The notes beneath the pieces were generated by a model. It worked only from the letters and a program-made list of their open reading frames with translations, did no database searches and had not been told where the DNA came from. Of a stretch of DNA of 64,000 nt, positions 51,456 through 60,909 are shown one piece after another (the stretch's first letter is position 1; each line of letters begins with the position of its first letter). The translations under genes were made by a program, and so were the position numbers. Source of the DNA: Ottowia thiooxydans DSM 14619 (GTDB taxonomy: Bacteria > Pseudomonadota > Gammaproteobacteria > Burkholderiales > Burkholderiaceae_C); the NCBI RefSeq assembly GCF_000422885.1, contig NZ_KE383943.1:186001-250000 (forward strand), given 5' to 3'.

Positions 51456-52345
51456 ACTCACCCATTGTCGAAATCGGTCTCACCGATTGGAGTCAAGCGC
51501 ACCCCGAGCCTGAATGGACGCGTGCGGTGGAGGCCGGCAAAGTGCTGTATTTTCCCAAACTGGGTTTTCAGCTTCAGCCGCAGGAGCAAGCGCTGCTGCG
51601 CGAGGAGTTGCTGAAGGCCGGAACGCGCAACGTCAGCCTGGGTGCAGATGGTCTGCTCAAGGGTGCTGCCGGGAACGAGCAAGAGCAGCAGGCATTGGCT
51701 GAGATGGTTGGCCGATTTCGTCAGCAGGCGCTGCAATTGGTGGATGACCTGTTGCCGGAATACAAAGGTCTGCTTCGCTTGGCGCCCACCAGTTTCAGGC
51801 CAAAGCAGGTGGAAAATCGTGCGCAGTCGGTGCGGGCTGATGACCGGCGCATGCACGTAGATGCCTTTCCATCACGCCCCAATTATGGTGAGCGCATATT
51901 GCGCGTGTTCACGAACCTCAATCCCCAAGGGGCGCCACGAGTATGGCGCCTGGGCGATGATTTCGAGGCCGTGGCGCGGCAGTTTATGCCCCGGGCCAAA
52001 CCGTACCGCCTTTGGCAGGCTAAAGTGCTCAAGGCCTTGCATGTGACCAAGTCGCTGCGCAGCGAATACGATCATCTGATGCTTCAAATGCATGATCTGA
52101 TGAAGTTCGATGAGACCTATCAGAAAAGCGGTACACAAACGACGATGCCGTTTCCGCCAGGCAGCGTGTGGGTGTGCTTTTCAGATCAAGCTACGCACGC
52201 GGTCATGAGTGGCCAGTACATGATGGAGCAAACGCTGTATCTACCCCCTGGCCACGAAGTAGATCCGGCATCAAGTCCGTTGGCCATTCTCACGCGGTTG
52301 GCGGGAAGGCCACTGGTAGGTGTGGGGGCAGGAAAAGCGCTTTGA
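51452..52345 (+). CDS. kdoO: Kdo hydroxylase (Fe(II)/2-oxoglutarate dioxygenase)
   Basis: 297 residues. Matches the Kdo_hydroxy family: MHVDAFPSRPNYGERILRVF with iron ligands His135 and Asp137, a distal His249 in DQATHAVMSGQY, and NLNPQGAPRVWRLGDDF. KdoO of Burkholderia and Yersinia converts Kdo of the LPS core to Ko at C3. It is translationally coupled to the DUF4149 gene. It would act on product of the lpx pathway encoded 10 kb away. Confidence 0.88.
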   Translation: MNSPIVEIGLTDWSQAHPEPEWTRAVEAGKVLYFPKLGFQLQPQEQALLREELLKAGTRNVSLGADGLLKGAAGNEQEQQALAEMVGRFRQQALQLVDDLLPEYKGLLRLAPTSFRPKQVENRAQSVRADDRRMHVDAFPSRPNYGERILRVFTNLNPQGAPRVWRLGDDFEAVARQFMPRAKPYRLWQAKVLKALHVTKSLRSEYDHLMLQMHDLMKFDETYQKSGTQTTMPFPPGSVWVCFSDQATHAVMSGQYMMEQTLYLPPGHEVDPASSPLAILTRLAGRPLVGVGAGKAL

Positions 52346-52381
52346 AGTCGGCGTGGGCCTATAGATCGTCAACACGTACTT

Positions 52382-52588
52382 AGAGCCTGTTCAAAGTCTC
52401 CTCGCGGTCCCATTGCGCCCGTTGCACGGCGCCCGAACAACCGCGTCTGCGGCGCTGCCTACGCCGGCCGCGAAAATACTCGCGATACCCACAAGGTATC
52501 CCTGCGTTTTTCGTCGCATGGGCGCACCCCTTGCAGCCACAGCTTTTCAAACGCAATGGCCCTCGCGCAGAGACTTTGAACAGGCTCT
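52382..52588 (+). repeat. MITE-like intergenic element, copy 3 (best preserved)
   Basis: Perfect 19-bp terminal inverted repeats AGAGCCTGTTCAAAGTCTC (52382-52400) and complement (52570-52588) flank a 169-bp GC-rich core. The core has CCGCGTCTGCGG, TGCCTACGCC, CTCGCGATACC and CTGCGTTTTTCG. It encodes nothing credible and shares its core with 8516-8669 and 16711-16893. Confidence 0.8.
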
Positions 52589-52590
52589 TA

Positions 52591-52622
52591 GAGCCTCAAC
52601 ACGCGCTTCGCGTTGGAGGCTC
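52591..52622. terminator. Hairpin downstream of the glycosyltransferase gene
   Basis: GAGCCTCAACACGCG pairs with CGCGTTGGAGGCTC with one bulge. There is no T-run, so it may stabilise or mark the 3' end of the minus-strand gene. Confidence 0.4.
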
Positions 52623-52660
52623 AGCGGAAAAGCGCGCTTGGGGCCACGAGCGGGAGCGCT

Positions 52661-53404
52661 CTATTCGCTTTTCCAGGCGTCCGCCACCCAAAGCGCTGGT
52701 TTGATGTGCGCGAAGCGCTTGTTTCGCTTGCCAGCCAGAGCGTCCGGCGGGTTCACTTCACCGTGAAAAATCACAATGCGCGCCTCTTGCGGAATGCTTG
52801 GTGCTTTCCAATAATTCGTGGGCCAAGGGGGAATGCTGTGATACTTGAAGCTTGGGCACCACTTGGCGGGCCAGTAGCTGAGCTTGCCTTGTTTGTGCAG
52901 AGCGTGTGAGAGATACTCCTGCTCGTTGCGGTATTCGCGCTGGACCTCCGCCATATGGCCGCGGAAATAGGCCAGAACGTCGGCGTGCGCGCCAAGCGTG
53001 AAGCGGTATACCGAGGAATTTCCTACGATGCGCTCGCCAAAGCGCCAGAATCGCGGGTAATCGTGGATGATGAGGAATTCGCCCGGTTGGGTGAAAAAAT
53101 CATCCAGGCTTCCCACGATCACGACGTCCAGATCGAGAAACAGCGCTGTGCCCTGCAGGCCATACAGATCCGCCTCAAAGGTGGTGAGCTTCTTCCACGC
53201 ACCATCCCTTTGACCTGGCTTCAGGTGCAAATCAAGCTGAGGAATAGGGCGGCACATCACCTCCGGCCTGATGCCGTTGGTGTCGTCCGTGAGGCAGAGC
53301 AGTTGAAAATCGCCTGTCAGATGACGTCGCACCATGCCATAAAGCCGGTTGACGTATTCGGGGCCGTATTTCGTCCCCCATTTCATGCACAGGATGTAGC
53401 GCAT
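52661..53404 (-). CDS. Putative glycosyltransferase
   Basis: 247 residues from ATG 53404 (MRYILCMKWGTKYG). A longer start at 53494 overlaps the yhbY stop as ATGA but adds 30 Gly/Ser-rich residues. A GT-A-like metal site ALFLDLDVVIVGSLDDFF and the ends FKYHSIPPWPTNYW and VIFHGEVNPPDAL resemble GT8-like or uncharacterised bacterial glycosyltransferases. Acceptor unknown; an LPS role is possible given the Kdo hydroxylase next to it. Confidence 0.72.
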   Translation of the reverse strand: MRYILCMKWGTKYGPEYVNRLYGMVRRHLTGDFQLLCLTDDTNGIRPEVMCRPIPQLDLHLKPGQRDGAWKKLTTFEADLYGLQGTALFLDLDVVIVGSLDDFFTQPGEFLIIHDYPRFWRFGERIVGNSSVYRFTLGAHADVLAYFRGHMAEVQREYRNEQEYLSHALHKQGKLSYWPAKWCPSFKYHSIPPWPTNYWKAPSIPQEARIVIFHGEVNPPDALAGKRNKRFAHIKPALWVADAWKSE

Positions 53405-53493
53405 GCTCTTGGATGCTGACTCGCCCCCATTCGAAGTTGGGGACGCTTTGGGCGCTCCGGCGTAGCCCTGAGACCCGATCGGATCGGAGGGCA

Positions 53494-53967
53494 TCAGTCC
53501 AGGCGTCCTCTCTTGACAGATTTCTGTGCGGGGCTGGCGCGCTTGACCTTCCCGCCCGGTGTGAGACGCTGGTTGCCCAGGACTCGCAGCACCTTCACTT
53601 CAGGGCGCTGGCCACCGCGCTTGCTGTATTTCAAGACCTTCACATCCTTGGGGCCGGCCATACGATCTTCATCGACAGCACGGGCTTTTTCAACCTTTGG
53701 CCGCCATAGCACCAGCAATTTGCCAATATGCTGGATGGGAGCCGCATCCAGTTCTCCGGCTAGCTGGTGGTAGATCAACTCGCGCGCGGCGCGGTCGTCT
53801 CCCAGCACGCGAATCTTGATGAGGCCATGGGCATTCAGGGCCGCATTGACCTCTTTATGTACAGCGGGAGTGAGGCCATCGCTGCCGATCATCACAACTG
53901 GATCGAGGTGATGGGCTTCGGAGCGGTGCGCCTTACGTTGCGCTGGCGTGAGTTCGATTTGAGGCAT
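53494..53967 (-). CDS. yhbY: YhbY family RNA-binding protein (CRM domain)
   Basis: 157 residues. The CRM domain (1-95) has [35 protein letters not shown] and GKLLVLWRP. The remaining 60 residues are basic. It binds pre-50S ribosomal particles. Divergent from rlmE with a 20-bp gap, as in many proteobacteria. Confidence 0.93.
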   Translation of the reverse strand: MPQIELTPAQRKAHRSEAHHLDPVVMIGSDGLTPAVHKEVNAALNAHGLIKIRVLGDDRAARELIYHQLAGELDAAPIQHIGKLLVLWRPKVEKARAVDEDRMAGPKDVKVLKYSKRGGQRPEVKVLRVLGNQRLTPGGKVKRASPAQKSVKRGRLD

Positions 53968-53987
53968 GGTCGTATTATCGGCGGTAC

Positions 53988-54665
53988 ATGAAAGTAAAAA
54001 CCAAAAGCAAGAAAGTCAATAAAGCGTGGCTGAACGACCACGTGAACGACCCCTACGTCAAATTGGCGCTAAGGGAGGGTTATCGCGCCCGTGCTGCCTA
54101 TAAGCTCAAAGAGATCGATGAGGCCCTGCACCTGATCAAACCTGGCTACCTGGTGGTGGATCTGGGGAGTGCGCCTGGGGCCTGGAGTCAATATCTTCGG
54201 CGAAAACTCTCGCCGTCAGGAGCGGCAGTAGGCGAATTGAACGGCACCATCATTGCACTGGATTTGTTGCCTATGGAGCCGATCGAAGGCGTGACCTTTA
54301 TTCAGGGCGATTTTCACACACCGGAAGTACTGGCCCAACTGCAGCAGGCCATAGCCGGGCGCACGGTGGATATAGTGGTCTCCGATATGGCTCCCAACCT
54401 CTCGGGGATCGAATCGAGCGACGCTGCCCGCATTGCAGCCCTGGTGGAACTGGCGATGGACTTCTCACAGACACATATGAAGCCGGACGGGGCATTGGTC
54501 GTCAAGTTGTTCCATGGCAGTGGATACAGTCAACTGGTGAAGCTGTTCAAGGACACCTTTCGCGTGGTCAAACCTCTAAAGCCCAAAGCCTCGCGCGATA
54601 AGTCTTCCGAAACTTTCTTGATTGGCATGGGCTTGAAGAAGCTTCCGGGCGCGCGGCCATCATGA
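53988..54665 (+). CDS. rlmE: 23S rRNA 2'-O-ribose U2552 methyltransferase
   Basis: 225 residues. [51 protein letters not shown] and [13 protein letters not shown] show the SAM site and the K-D-K catalytic residues of FtsJ. It is followed by ftsH, the classic pairing. Confidence 0.96.
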   Translation: MKVKTKSKKVNKAWLNDHVNDPYVKLALREGYRARAAYKLKEIDEALHLIKPGYLVVDLGSAPGAWSQYLRRKLSPSGAAVGELNGTIIALDLLPMEPIEGVTFIQGDFHTPEVLAQLQQAIAGRTVDIVVSDMAPNLSGIESSDAARIAALVELAMDFSQTHMKPDGALVVKLFHGSGYSQLVKLFKDTFRVVKPLKPKASRDKSSETFLIGMGLKKLPGARPS

Positions 54666-54769
54666 TGTAAGTCAAGAGTTTTCCCGCGAAATAGCGAAAA
54701 ACTCAGCAAATAGTTACAAATACGAAGCGTGCCGAGGGGGTTCATGGAGGAACAGGATGCTGTGCGTGT

Positions 54770-54797
54770 CTTGAAACCTCTAAAATGGGCACCACAT
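54770..54797 (+). promoter_or_regulatory. Candidate heat-shock (sigma-32) promoter of ftsH
   Basis: CTTGAAA (54770-54776), 15 nt, then CCACAT (54792-54797), against the sigma-32 consensus CTTGAAA and CCCCATNT. It lies 120 nt before ftsH in the 251-nt gap after rlmE. Confidence 0.6.
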
Positions 54798-54916
54798 GCT
54801 CGGCATTGCCGGATTTTTTGCCATCGGGCTGCCCCTAGGCAAAAACGTCCCATCAGGGACAGCAAACCTCGCTTGGCGAGAATGTTGGGGCTTTTTTTCG
54901 ACTGGAGCGTAAGGCC

Positions 54917-56833
54917 TTGAAGAATCAGTGGTTCTCGAAGATCGCCGTCTGGATGGTCATTGCCATGGTGTTGTTCACCGTGTTCAAGCAATTCGATGGC
55001 GGCCGCATGGCCAATGCCAATCACATCGCTTATTCCGATTTCCTGGAAGAAGTGCGTAATAACCGCGTCAAGAGCGCCACCATTCAGGAGGGGCAGGGCG
55101 GTACCGATATCGTCGCCGTGATGAATGATGATCGGCGCGTCCGCACGCAAGCAACCTTCCTCGACAGAGGTTTGGTGGGTGATTTGATCAATCACAGCGT
55201 CAAATTTGACGTCAAGCCCCGTGAAGAAGGCTCCCTTCTCATGACCTTGCTGGTTAGCTGGGGCCCCATGCTCCTGCTGATTGGCGTGTGGGTTTACTTC
55301 ATGCGCCAGATGCAAGGCGGCGGCAAGGGCGGAGCATTCAGCTTCGGCAAGTCCAAAGCGCGCATGCTGGACGAAAACACCAACCCGGTCACGTTTGCAG
55401 ACGTCGCGGGCTGCGATGAGGCTAAGGAAGAGGTCAAGGAAGTCGTCGACTTCTTGAAAGATCCTCAGAAATTCCAGAAGCTAGGCGGTCGCATTCCGCG
55501 TGGTTTGCTTCTGGTTGGCCCTCCTGGTACTGGTAAGACGCTGCTGGCCAAGTCGATCGCAGGCGAAGCCAAGGTGCCTTTTTTCAGTATCTCCGGATCT
55601 GATTTCGTCGAAATGTTCGTGGGCGTGGGCGCTGCCCGGGTACGCGATATGTTCGAGAACGCCAAGAAAAATGCACCCTGCATCATCTTCATTGATGAAA
55701 TTGATGCCGTAGGCCGCCAACGTGGTGCGGGCTTGGGCGGTGGCAACGATGAGCGCGAACAAACTCTCAACCAGATGTTGGTCGAGATGGATGGTTTTGA
55801 GACCAACCTTGGCGTGATTGTGGTCGCAGCTACCAACCGGCCTGACATTCTCGATGCCGCCTTGCTCCGCCCAGGTCGCTTTGACAGGCAGGTCTACGTC
55901 ACGCTGCCTGATATCCGCGGCCGTGAGCAGATCTTGAACGTGCACATGCGCAAGATTCCTATTGGCCAGGACGTGAGCCCCAGCATCATTGCGCGCGGTA
56001 CGCCCGGCATGAGCGGTGCTGATCTGGCCAACCTCTGCAACGAAGCCGCGTTGATGGCTGCACGCCGCAGTGCTCGTGTGGTCGAGATGCAGGATTTTGA
56101 GCGCGCCAAAGACAAGATCCTCATGGGCCCAGAGCGCAAGAGTATGGTCATGCCTGAGGAAGAGCGTCGTAACACGGCCTACCATGAGAGCGGGCACGCT
56201 CTTATCGGCAAGCTGCTGCCCAAGTGTGATCCCGTGCACAAGGTTACGATCATCCCTCGTGGTCGCGCTCTTGGTGTGACCATGAGCCTGCCTGAGCAAG
56301 ATCGCTACAGCTACGACAAGGAATTCATGCTGAACCAGATCAGCATGCTCTTTGGCGGCCGTATCGCTGAAGAAGTGTTCATGAACCAGATGACCACCGG
56401 AGCCAGCAATGACTTCGAGCGGGCTACTAACCTGGCACGCGATATGGTCATGAAATACGGCATGAGTGTGGCGCTGGGCCCTATGGTCTATGCCGAAAAC
56501 GAAGGCGAAGTGTTTCTAGGCCGCAGCGTGACCAAGACCACCAGTATTTCGGAAGAAACCTTGCAAAAGGTGGATGCTGAGGTGCGGCGCATCATTGATG
56601 AGCAATACTCGCTGGCGCGCAAACTGATCGAGGATAACCAAGACAAAATGCACGCTATGGCCAAGGCCTTGCTGGATTGGGAGACCATCGACCGCGAGCA
56701 GCTGGACGACATCATGGCTGGTCGCGAGCCTCGCCCACCCAAGGACTTCACGCCGCGTACGCCGTCAGCACCTGGCAGCGGCGGCACGCCACCAGCGGCT
56801 AAGCCCGTCGATCCGGCGCCTACCGTGGCCTGA
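54917..56833 (+). CDS. ftsH: ATP-dependent zinc metalloprotease FtsH
   Basis: 638 residues from TTG 54917 (TAAGG upstream). Two membrane spans (about 8-25 and 107-128) flank a periplasmic domain. AAA+ module: Walker A GPPGTGKT (201-208), Walker [33 protein letters not shown]. Zinc motif HESGH (423-427). It degrades membrane proteins and regulators such as LpxC-type substrates. Confidence 0.97.
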   Translation: MKNQWFSKIAVWMVIAMVLFTVFKQFDGGRMANANHIAYSDFLEEVRNNRVKSATIQEGQGGTDIVAVMNDDRRVRTQATFLDRGLVGDLINHSVKFDVKPREEGSLLMTLLVSWGPMLLLIGVWVYFMRQMQGGGKGGAFSFGKSKARMLDENTNPVTFADVAGCDEAKEEVKEVVDFLKDPQKFQKLGGRIPRGLLLVGPPGTGKTLLAKSIAGEAKVPFFSISGSDFVEMFVGVGAARVRDMFENAKKNAPCIIFIDEIDAVGRQRGAGLGGGNDEREQTLNQMLVEMDGFETNLGVIVVAATNRPDILDAALLRPGRFDRQVYVTLPDIRGREQILNVHMRKIPIGQDVSPSIIARGTPGMSGADLANLCNEAALMAARRSARVVEMQDFERAKDKILMGPERKSMVMPEEERRNTAYHESGHALIGKLLPKCDPVHKVTIIPRGRALGVTMSLPEQDRYSYDKEFMLNQISMLFGGRIAEEVFMNQMTTGASNDFERATNLARDMVMKYGMSVALGPMVYAENEGEVFLGRSVTKTTSISEETLQKVDAEVRRIIDEQYSLARKLIEDNQDKMHAMAKALLDWETIDREQLDDIMAGREPRPPKDFTPRTPSAPGSGGTPPAAKPVDPAPTVA

Positions 56834-56851
56834 TTGGGTTCTAGAAGATAC

Positions 56852-56876
56852 AGCGGGGCTTAGGCCCCGCTTTTTT
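56852..56876 (+). terminator. Terminator between ftsH and folP
   Basis: AGCGGGGC, loop TTAG, GCCCCGCT, then T-run. Confidence 0.92.
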
Positions 56877-56893
56877 ATTTGCGAGACACGTTT

Positions 56894-57751
56894 ATGCAGT
56901 GGAAAACCACGCGCTTTGAAATCGATCTGAGCGAGCCACGCGTGATGGGCATCGTCAACGTGACGCCAGATTCGTTTTCCGACGGCGGCCAGCATGCTGA
57001 CACCCTTTCGGCCCTTCGCCACTGCGAGAAAATGCTGCGGGAGGGCGCCCACCTGCTGGATATAGGGGGGGAATCCACGCGCCCGGGTAGTCCGGCGGTG
57101 CCGCTGGACTCAGAGCTTTCACGGGTGGTTCCGGTAGTGCGAGAGGCCGTGAAGCTCGGCGTACCTATTTCTGTCGACACTTATAAGCCGGAGGTCATGG
57201 CTGCAGTGCTGGATCTGGGGGCTGATGTGATCAATGACATCTGGGGCTTGCGTAGGCAAAGCACATCAAACCACCCCAGCGCTTTGGAAGTAGTGGCAAG
57301 CCATCCGGGCTGCGGAGTTTGCCTGATGCACATGCACCGTGATCCGCAGTCCATGCAGGTAAAACCCATGGATGGGGATGCGGTGCCTCAAGTGCGGCAG
57401 TTTCTGGAGCAGGCCGCGCAAGCGCTTGTGGCGCGGGGTGTGACCAGAAACCGAATCGTGCTGGATCCGGGGATTGGCTTCGGAAAGACGGTGGCTCAGA
57501 ACTTCTCTCTTCTGGCGCGTCAGCAGGAGCTGCTGGCCGCCGGATTTCCCTTGCTGGTGGGCTGGTCCCGCAAGTCTTCTATTGCGGCTGCGCTGCAGGG
57601 CAGTGCGCCTGAACTACCTGCGCCGTCTGAACGGGTGATTGGTAGCGTTGCTGCGGCGCTATTGGCAGCAGAGAGAGGGGCACATGTGCTGCGCGTACAC
57701 GATGTGCACGAGACGGTGCAGGCGCTGAGAATTTTGAGTTCCGTGATTTGA
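56894..57751 (+). CDS. folP: Dihydropteroate synthase
   Basis: 285 residues from ATG 56894. VMGIVNVTPDSFSDGGQ, LLDIGGESTRPGSP, VDTYKPEVM and VLDPGIGFGKTVAQN are family signatures. It condenses pterin diphosphate with para-aminobenzoate in folate synthesis. Neighbours ftsH and glmM form the standard ftsH-folP-glmM order. Confidence 0.97.
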   Translation: MQWKTTRFEIDLSEPRVMGIVNVTPDSFSDGGQHADTLSALRHCEKMLREGAHLLDIGGESTRPGSPAVPLDSELSRVVPVVREAVKLGVPISVDTYKPEVMAAVLDLGADVINDIWGLRRQSTSNHPSALEVVASHPGCGVCLMHMHRDPQSMQVKPMDGDAVPQVRQFLEQAAQALVARGVTRNRIVLDPGIGFGKTVAQNFSLLARQQELLAAGFPLLVGWSRKSSIAAALQGSAPELPAPSERVIGSVAAALLAAERGAHVLRVHDVHETVQALRILSSVI

Positions 57752-57844
57752 CTCACGCTTCTCGCCAGTCGCCTTGCGGGATAATCGGTGGGGGATCTGA
57801 AAACTATTGAGTTAATAACTGCTGTTGCAGGCAGTACAAGAATA

Positions 57845-59206
57845 ATGAGCCGAAAATACTTTGGAACCGATGGCATTCGCGGCACCGTGGGGAAGCCACC
57901 CATCACGCCGGATTTTGTGCTTCGGCTTGGGCATGCTGTGGGCCGAGTGCTCAAACGGCATGAGTCAAACCCCACAGTCTTGATAGGTAAAGATACGCGG
58001 ATATCTGGCTACATGCTGGAAAGTGCTCTTGAATCAGGGCTAAATTCTGCGGGGGTCGATGTGGTGTTGTTGGGCCCGGTGCCCACTCCTGCTGTGGCCT
58101 ATCTCACGCGCACACAAAGGGCCAGTCTGGGTGCTGTCATCAGTGCCAGCCACAACGCCTATCCTGACAACGGCATCAAGTTTTTCAGCGCCAGCGGTGC
58201 CAAGTTGCCAGATGACTGGGAGCGCGAGGTTGAAGCCATGCTGGACGAGCCAGCAGAGTGGGCCGATTCAGCCAATCTGGGTCGTGCGCGGCGATTGGCT
58301 GACGCAGATGGTCGTTATATCGAATTTTGCAAAAGTACCTTTAGCAATGATCTCACCTTGCGGGGCATGAAGATCGTTGTTGACGGCGCGCATGGTGCGG
58401 CCTATCAGATTGCGCCCAAGGTGTTCCATGAGCTGGGCGCGGATGTGGTTGCCATTGGGTGTGCCCCTGATGGCCTGAACATCAATGATGGCGTGGGTGC
58501 AACGCATACTGAGGCGCTGATTCGCGCAGTGGCCGCTCATCAGGCCGACTATGGCATTGCCCTGGATGGTGATGCTGATCGCCTGCAATTGGTAGACGCC
58601 ACGGGGCGCCTGTATAACGGCGATGAATTGCTCTATCTCCTGGCGGCTGACCGCCTTGGACGCGATGCAGCTTTGCGTGGCGCCTCCAGAAGCCCTCAGC
58701 TAGCGGGTGTGGTGGGCACACTGATGACCAACAAGGCGGTAGAAGTCGGACTTAGGAAGCTGGGCCTGGAGTTCGTGCGCGCCAAAGTGGGGGATCGCTA
58801 TGTGTTGGAAGAGTTGTCGCGCCGGAACTGGATTCTTGGTGGCGAAGGCTCCGGTCATTTGCTGGTACTGGATAAGCACACCACGGGAGATGGCATCGTC
58901 TCTGCCCTGCAGGTGCTGCAGGCATGTGCCGATAGCGGTAAAACTGCGGCTGAGCTCCTTGCGGGCGTCGCTCTCTTTCCTCAAGTGCTGATCAATGTGC
59001 GTCTGCGGGCTGAGCAGGATTGGAAGAGCAACAAGCGCTTGGCAGACGAGACGTTTGCCGTGGAGTCCGAGCTGGGAGACAGCGGGCGCGTGCTGATTCG
59101 TCCGAGCGGTACCGAGCCCCTGCTGCGCATCATGGTGGAGGCGCAGGAGCCGGTGCAGGCGCAAGCTTGTGCTGAGAGATTGGTCGCGACTGTTCAGGCG
59201 GCCTGA
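57845..59206 (+). CDS. glmM: Phosphoglucosamine mutase
   Basis: 453 residues from ATG 57845. [13 protein letters not shown], the phosphoserine in [17 protein letters not shown] (Ser102), [11 protein letters not shown] and [15 protein letters not shown] are present. It makes GlcN-1-P for peptidoglycan and lipid A. A possible -10 (GATAAT, 57780-57785) lies upstream. Confidence 0.97.
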   Translation: MSRKYFGTDGIRGTVGKPPITPDFVLRLGHAVGRVLKRHESNPTVLIGKDTRISGYMLESALESGLNSAGVDVVLLGPVPTPAVAYLTRTQRASLGAVISASHNAYPDNGIKFFSASGAKLPDDWEREVEAMLDEPAEWADSANLGRARRLADADGRYIEFCKSTFSNDLTLRGMKIVVDGAHGAAYQIAPKVFHELGADVVAIGCAPDGLNINDGVGATHTEALIRAVAAHQADYGIALDGDADRLQLVDATGRLYNGDELLYLLAADRLGRDAALRGASRSPQLAGVVGTLMTNKAVEVGLRKLGLEFVRAKVGDRYVLEELSRRNWILGGEGSGHLLVLDKHTTGDGIVSALQVLQACADSGKTAAELLAGVALFPQVLINVRLRAEQDWKSNKRLADETFAVESELGDSGRVLIRPSGTEPLLRIMVEAQEPVQAQACAERLVATVQAA

Positions 59207-59209
59207 AGC

Positions 59210-59710
59210 ATGCCGGACGCAGTGATTGTGGCGCTGGCTAATTACCAGATCCCATGCGATGCTCAGGCCATCGTCACCTTGCTGAACGAATACGCAAGCG
59301 AGCCTGCTGGGGGCTCAGAACCACTTTCGCACGCTGTGAAAGAGCGGCTAGTGAGCGAGATGGCCACCCGGCCGCATCTGTTCTCAGTATTGGCGTGGGA
59401 TGGCCAGGGAGATTCCCGGCGCGCAGTAGGGCTCATCAATTGCGTGGAGGGCTTTTCCACTTTTATGGCGCGGCCCTTGGTCAACATCCATGATGTGGTG
59501 GTGAGCGCGAGCCACAGGCAGCGAGGAGTCGCGCAGGCGATGTTCGAATACGTGGAGCGCGAAGCACACCGTCGCGGCGCCTGCAAGCTGACCCTGGAAG
59601 TACTCGCCGGCAACACCTCTGCGCGGCGCCTGTACCAGAAGCAAGGTTTCGCGCCTTACGCGCTCGACCCGGCCTGGGGCGACGCCATGATGTGGCAGAA
59701 AAAAATATAG
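59210..59710 (+). CDS. GNAT-family N-acetyltransferase
   Basis: 166 residues, starting 3 nt after glmM. The acetyl-CoA site is ASHRQRGVAQAMFEYVER, followed by LEVLAGNTSARRLYQKQGF. Acceptor unknown. Probably co-transcribed with glmM. Confidence 0.85.
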   Translation: MPDAVIVALANYQIPCDAQAIVTLLNEYASEPAGGSEPLSHAVKERLVSEMATRPHLFSVLAWDGQGDSRRAVGLINCVEGFSTFMARPLVNIHDVVVSASHRQRGVAQAMFEYVEREAHRRGACKLTLEVLAGNTSARRLYQKQGFAPYALDPAWGDAMMWQKKI

Positions 59711-59728
59711 TTCGATTGTTTTTTTATT

Positions 59729-59889
59729 GCCGGGCCGCCCCAAAATTAAAAAGCACCCCCTCGGGGGGCAGCGGACCTCGCGAAGTGGGGGAGCGTGGGT
59801 GCCTTGTTTCATCGCAGGGCCGCTCCCAAGATGAAATGCGGCCCCCTCGGGGGGCAGCGGACCACGCGAAGCGGGGAAGCGTGGGGGCC
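59729..59889. repeat. Tandem pair of a 75-bp GC-rich intergenic repeat
   Basis: Two direct copies, 59729-59803 and 59814-59889. Both contain CCCCCTCGGGGGGCAGCGGAC, split here as CCCCCTCGGGGGGCAGCGG, then CGCGAAG and GAGCGTGGG or AAGCGTGGG. Each has a strong internal hairpin (CCCCCTCGGGGGG). Situated between convergent genes, they probably act as terminators for both. Confidence 0.8.
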
Positions 59890-59892
59890 TAT

Positions 59893-60861
59893 CTAGTCTG
59901 CGCTGAACCCGGATGCTTTCACCACGGGCCCCCAACGGCCTAAATCGTCGCGGATGGCCTGAGTCAAGGTGGAGCCGGGTGAGGGGTCGGGATTGCTGCC
60001 GAGCTTCTGCAGCGCTTCCTGCACCTCCGGCGCCGCAGAGACTTTAATGGCCGCGGCTTCCAATTGCCGCACGGTGGCATCCGATGTGGAATTGGCCACG
60101 AACAGACCAGTCCATTCCAGATGGTTGAACTCGTTGTAGCCAAGCTCTTGCAGAGTGGGCACGTTGGGCAGGCGATCACTGCGCCGTGAACCATTGATCG
60201 CGAGAACCTTCACGCGCTTACCGTGATACTGAACCATGTCGGCCACAGGCAAAATCCCGGCCGCGATCTGGCCGCCCAGCAAGTCCTGCGTGAGTGGTGC
60301 GGTACCCCGATAGGGCACCGACACGAGCTTCGTGCGGGTGATTTCGCCCAAGCGGTATCCGATGAACTGCGGCAGGCTTCCAGGCGCTGGCACGCCATAG
60401 TTGGCATGCTTTTCATCGGCCTTCGCCAGCTCGAGCCATTCTTTCAAGGTATTGGCCGGACTGGAAATGGGGACCGTAATCCCTTCGTTGAAGCTGGATA
60501 ACCGCGCGACCGGCTTGAAATCTTTCGCGCCGTCATACCGCACGCTTTTCATGGTGAGGGGTGCCATCACCATCATGTGGGTGGTACCCAGCAACACGGT
60601 CAGGCCATCGCCTGGTTGCGTTTTCACATAATCTGCTGCGATGGCGCCGCCAGCACCGCTGCGGTTGTCTACCACCACAGCCACATCAAGTTCGTTCTTG
60701 AGCTTGTCCGTCAGGGTGCGGGCCAGAACGTCCGCAGAGCCACCCGCAGGGAAACCCACCACCAGACGGAGCGGGCCCCGGCCTGGCGGAATCTGCGCGA
60801 GTACGGGACTGGTCGACGCCAGCGGGATCAATGCGGAAGCGAGCAGGTGACGTCGTTTCAT
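59893..60861 (-). CDS. Bug-family tripartite tricarboxylate transporter solute receptor
   Basis: 322 residues. Signal peptide to VLA (about 22). RLVVGFPAGGSADVLARTL, VVVDNRSGAGGAIAADYVK, YGVPAPGSLPQFIGYRL and VPTLQELGYNEFNHLEW define the TctC fold. Last gene of ridA-amidase-receptor; presumably binds the amide or acid handled by the module. Confidence 0.88.
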   Translation of the reverse strand: MKRRHLLASALIPLASTSPVLAQIPPGRGPLRLVVGFPAGGSADVLARTLTDKLKNELDVAVVVDNRSGAGGAIAADYVKTQPGDGLTVLLGTTHMMVMAPLTMKSVRYDGAKDFKPVARLSSFNEGITVPISSPANTLKEWLELAKADEKHANYGVPAPGSLPQFIGYRLGEITRTKLVSVPYRGTAPLTQDLLGGQIAAGILPVADMVQYHGKRVKVLAINGSRRSDRLPNVPTLQELGYNEFNHLEWTGLFVANSTSDATVRQLEAAAIKVSAAPEVQEALQKLGSNPDPSPGSTLTQAIRDDLGRWGPVVKASGFSAD

Positions 60862-60909
60862 GGGGAAGTCCTTTCGATGAGGGGATATCTACGTTTTATG
60901 AGCGCGGTC

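Noticed and set aside
52413-52766. 117-codon frame within and beyond the MITE-like element
   Set aside because: It lies in an inverted-repeat element and runs into the glycosyltransferase gene antisense; composition is low-complexity Arg/Ala.
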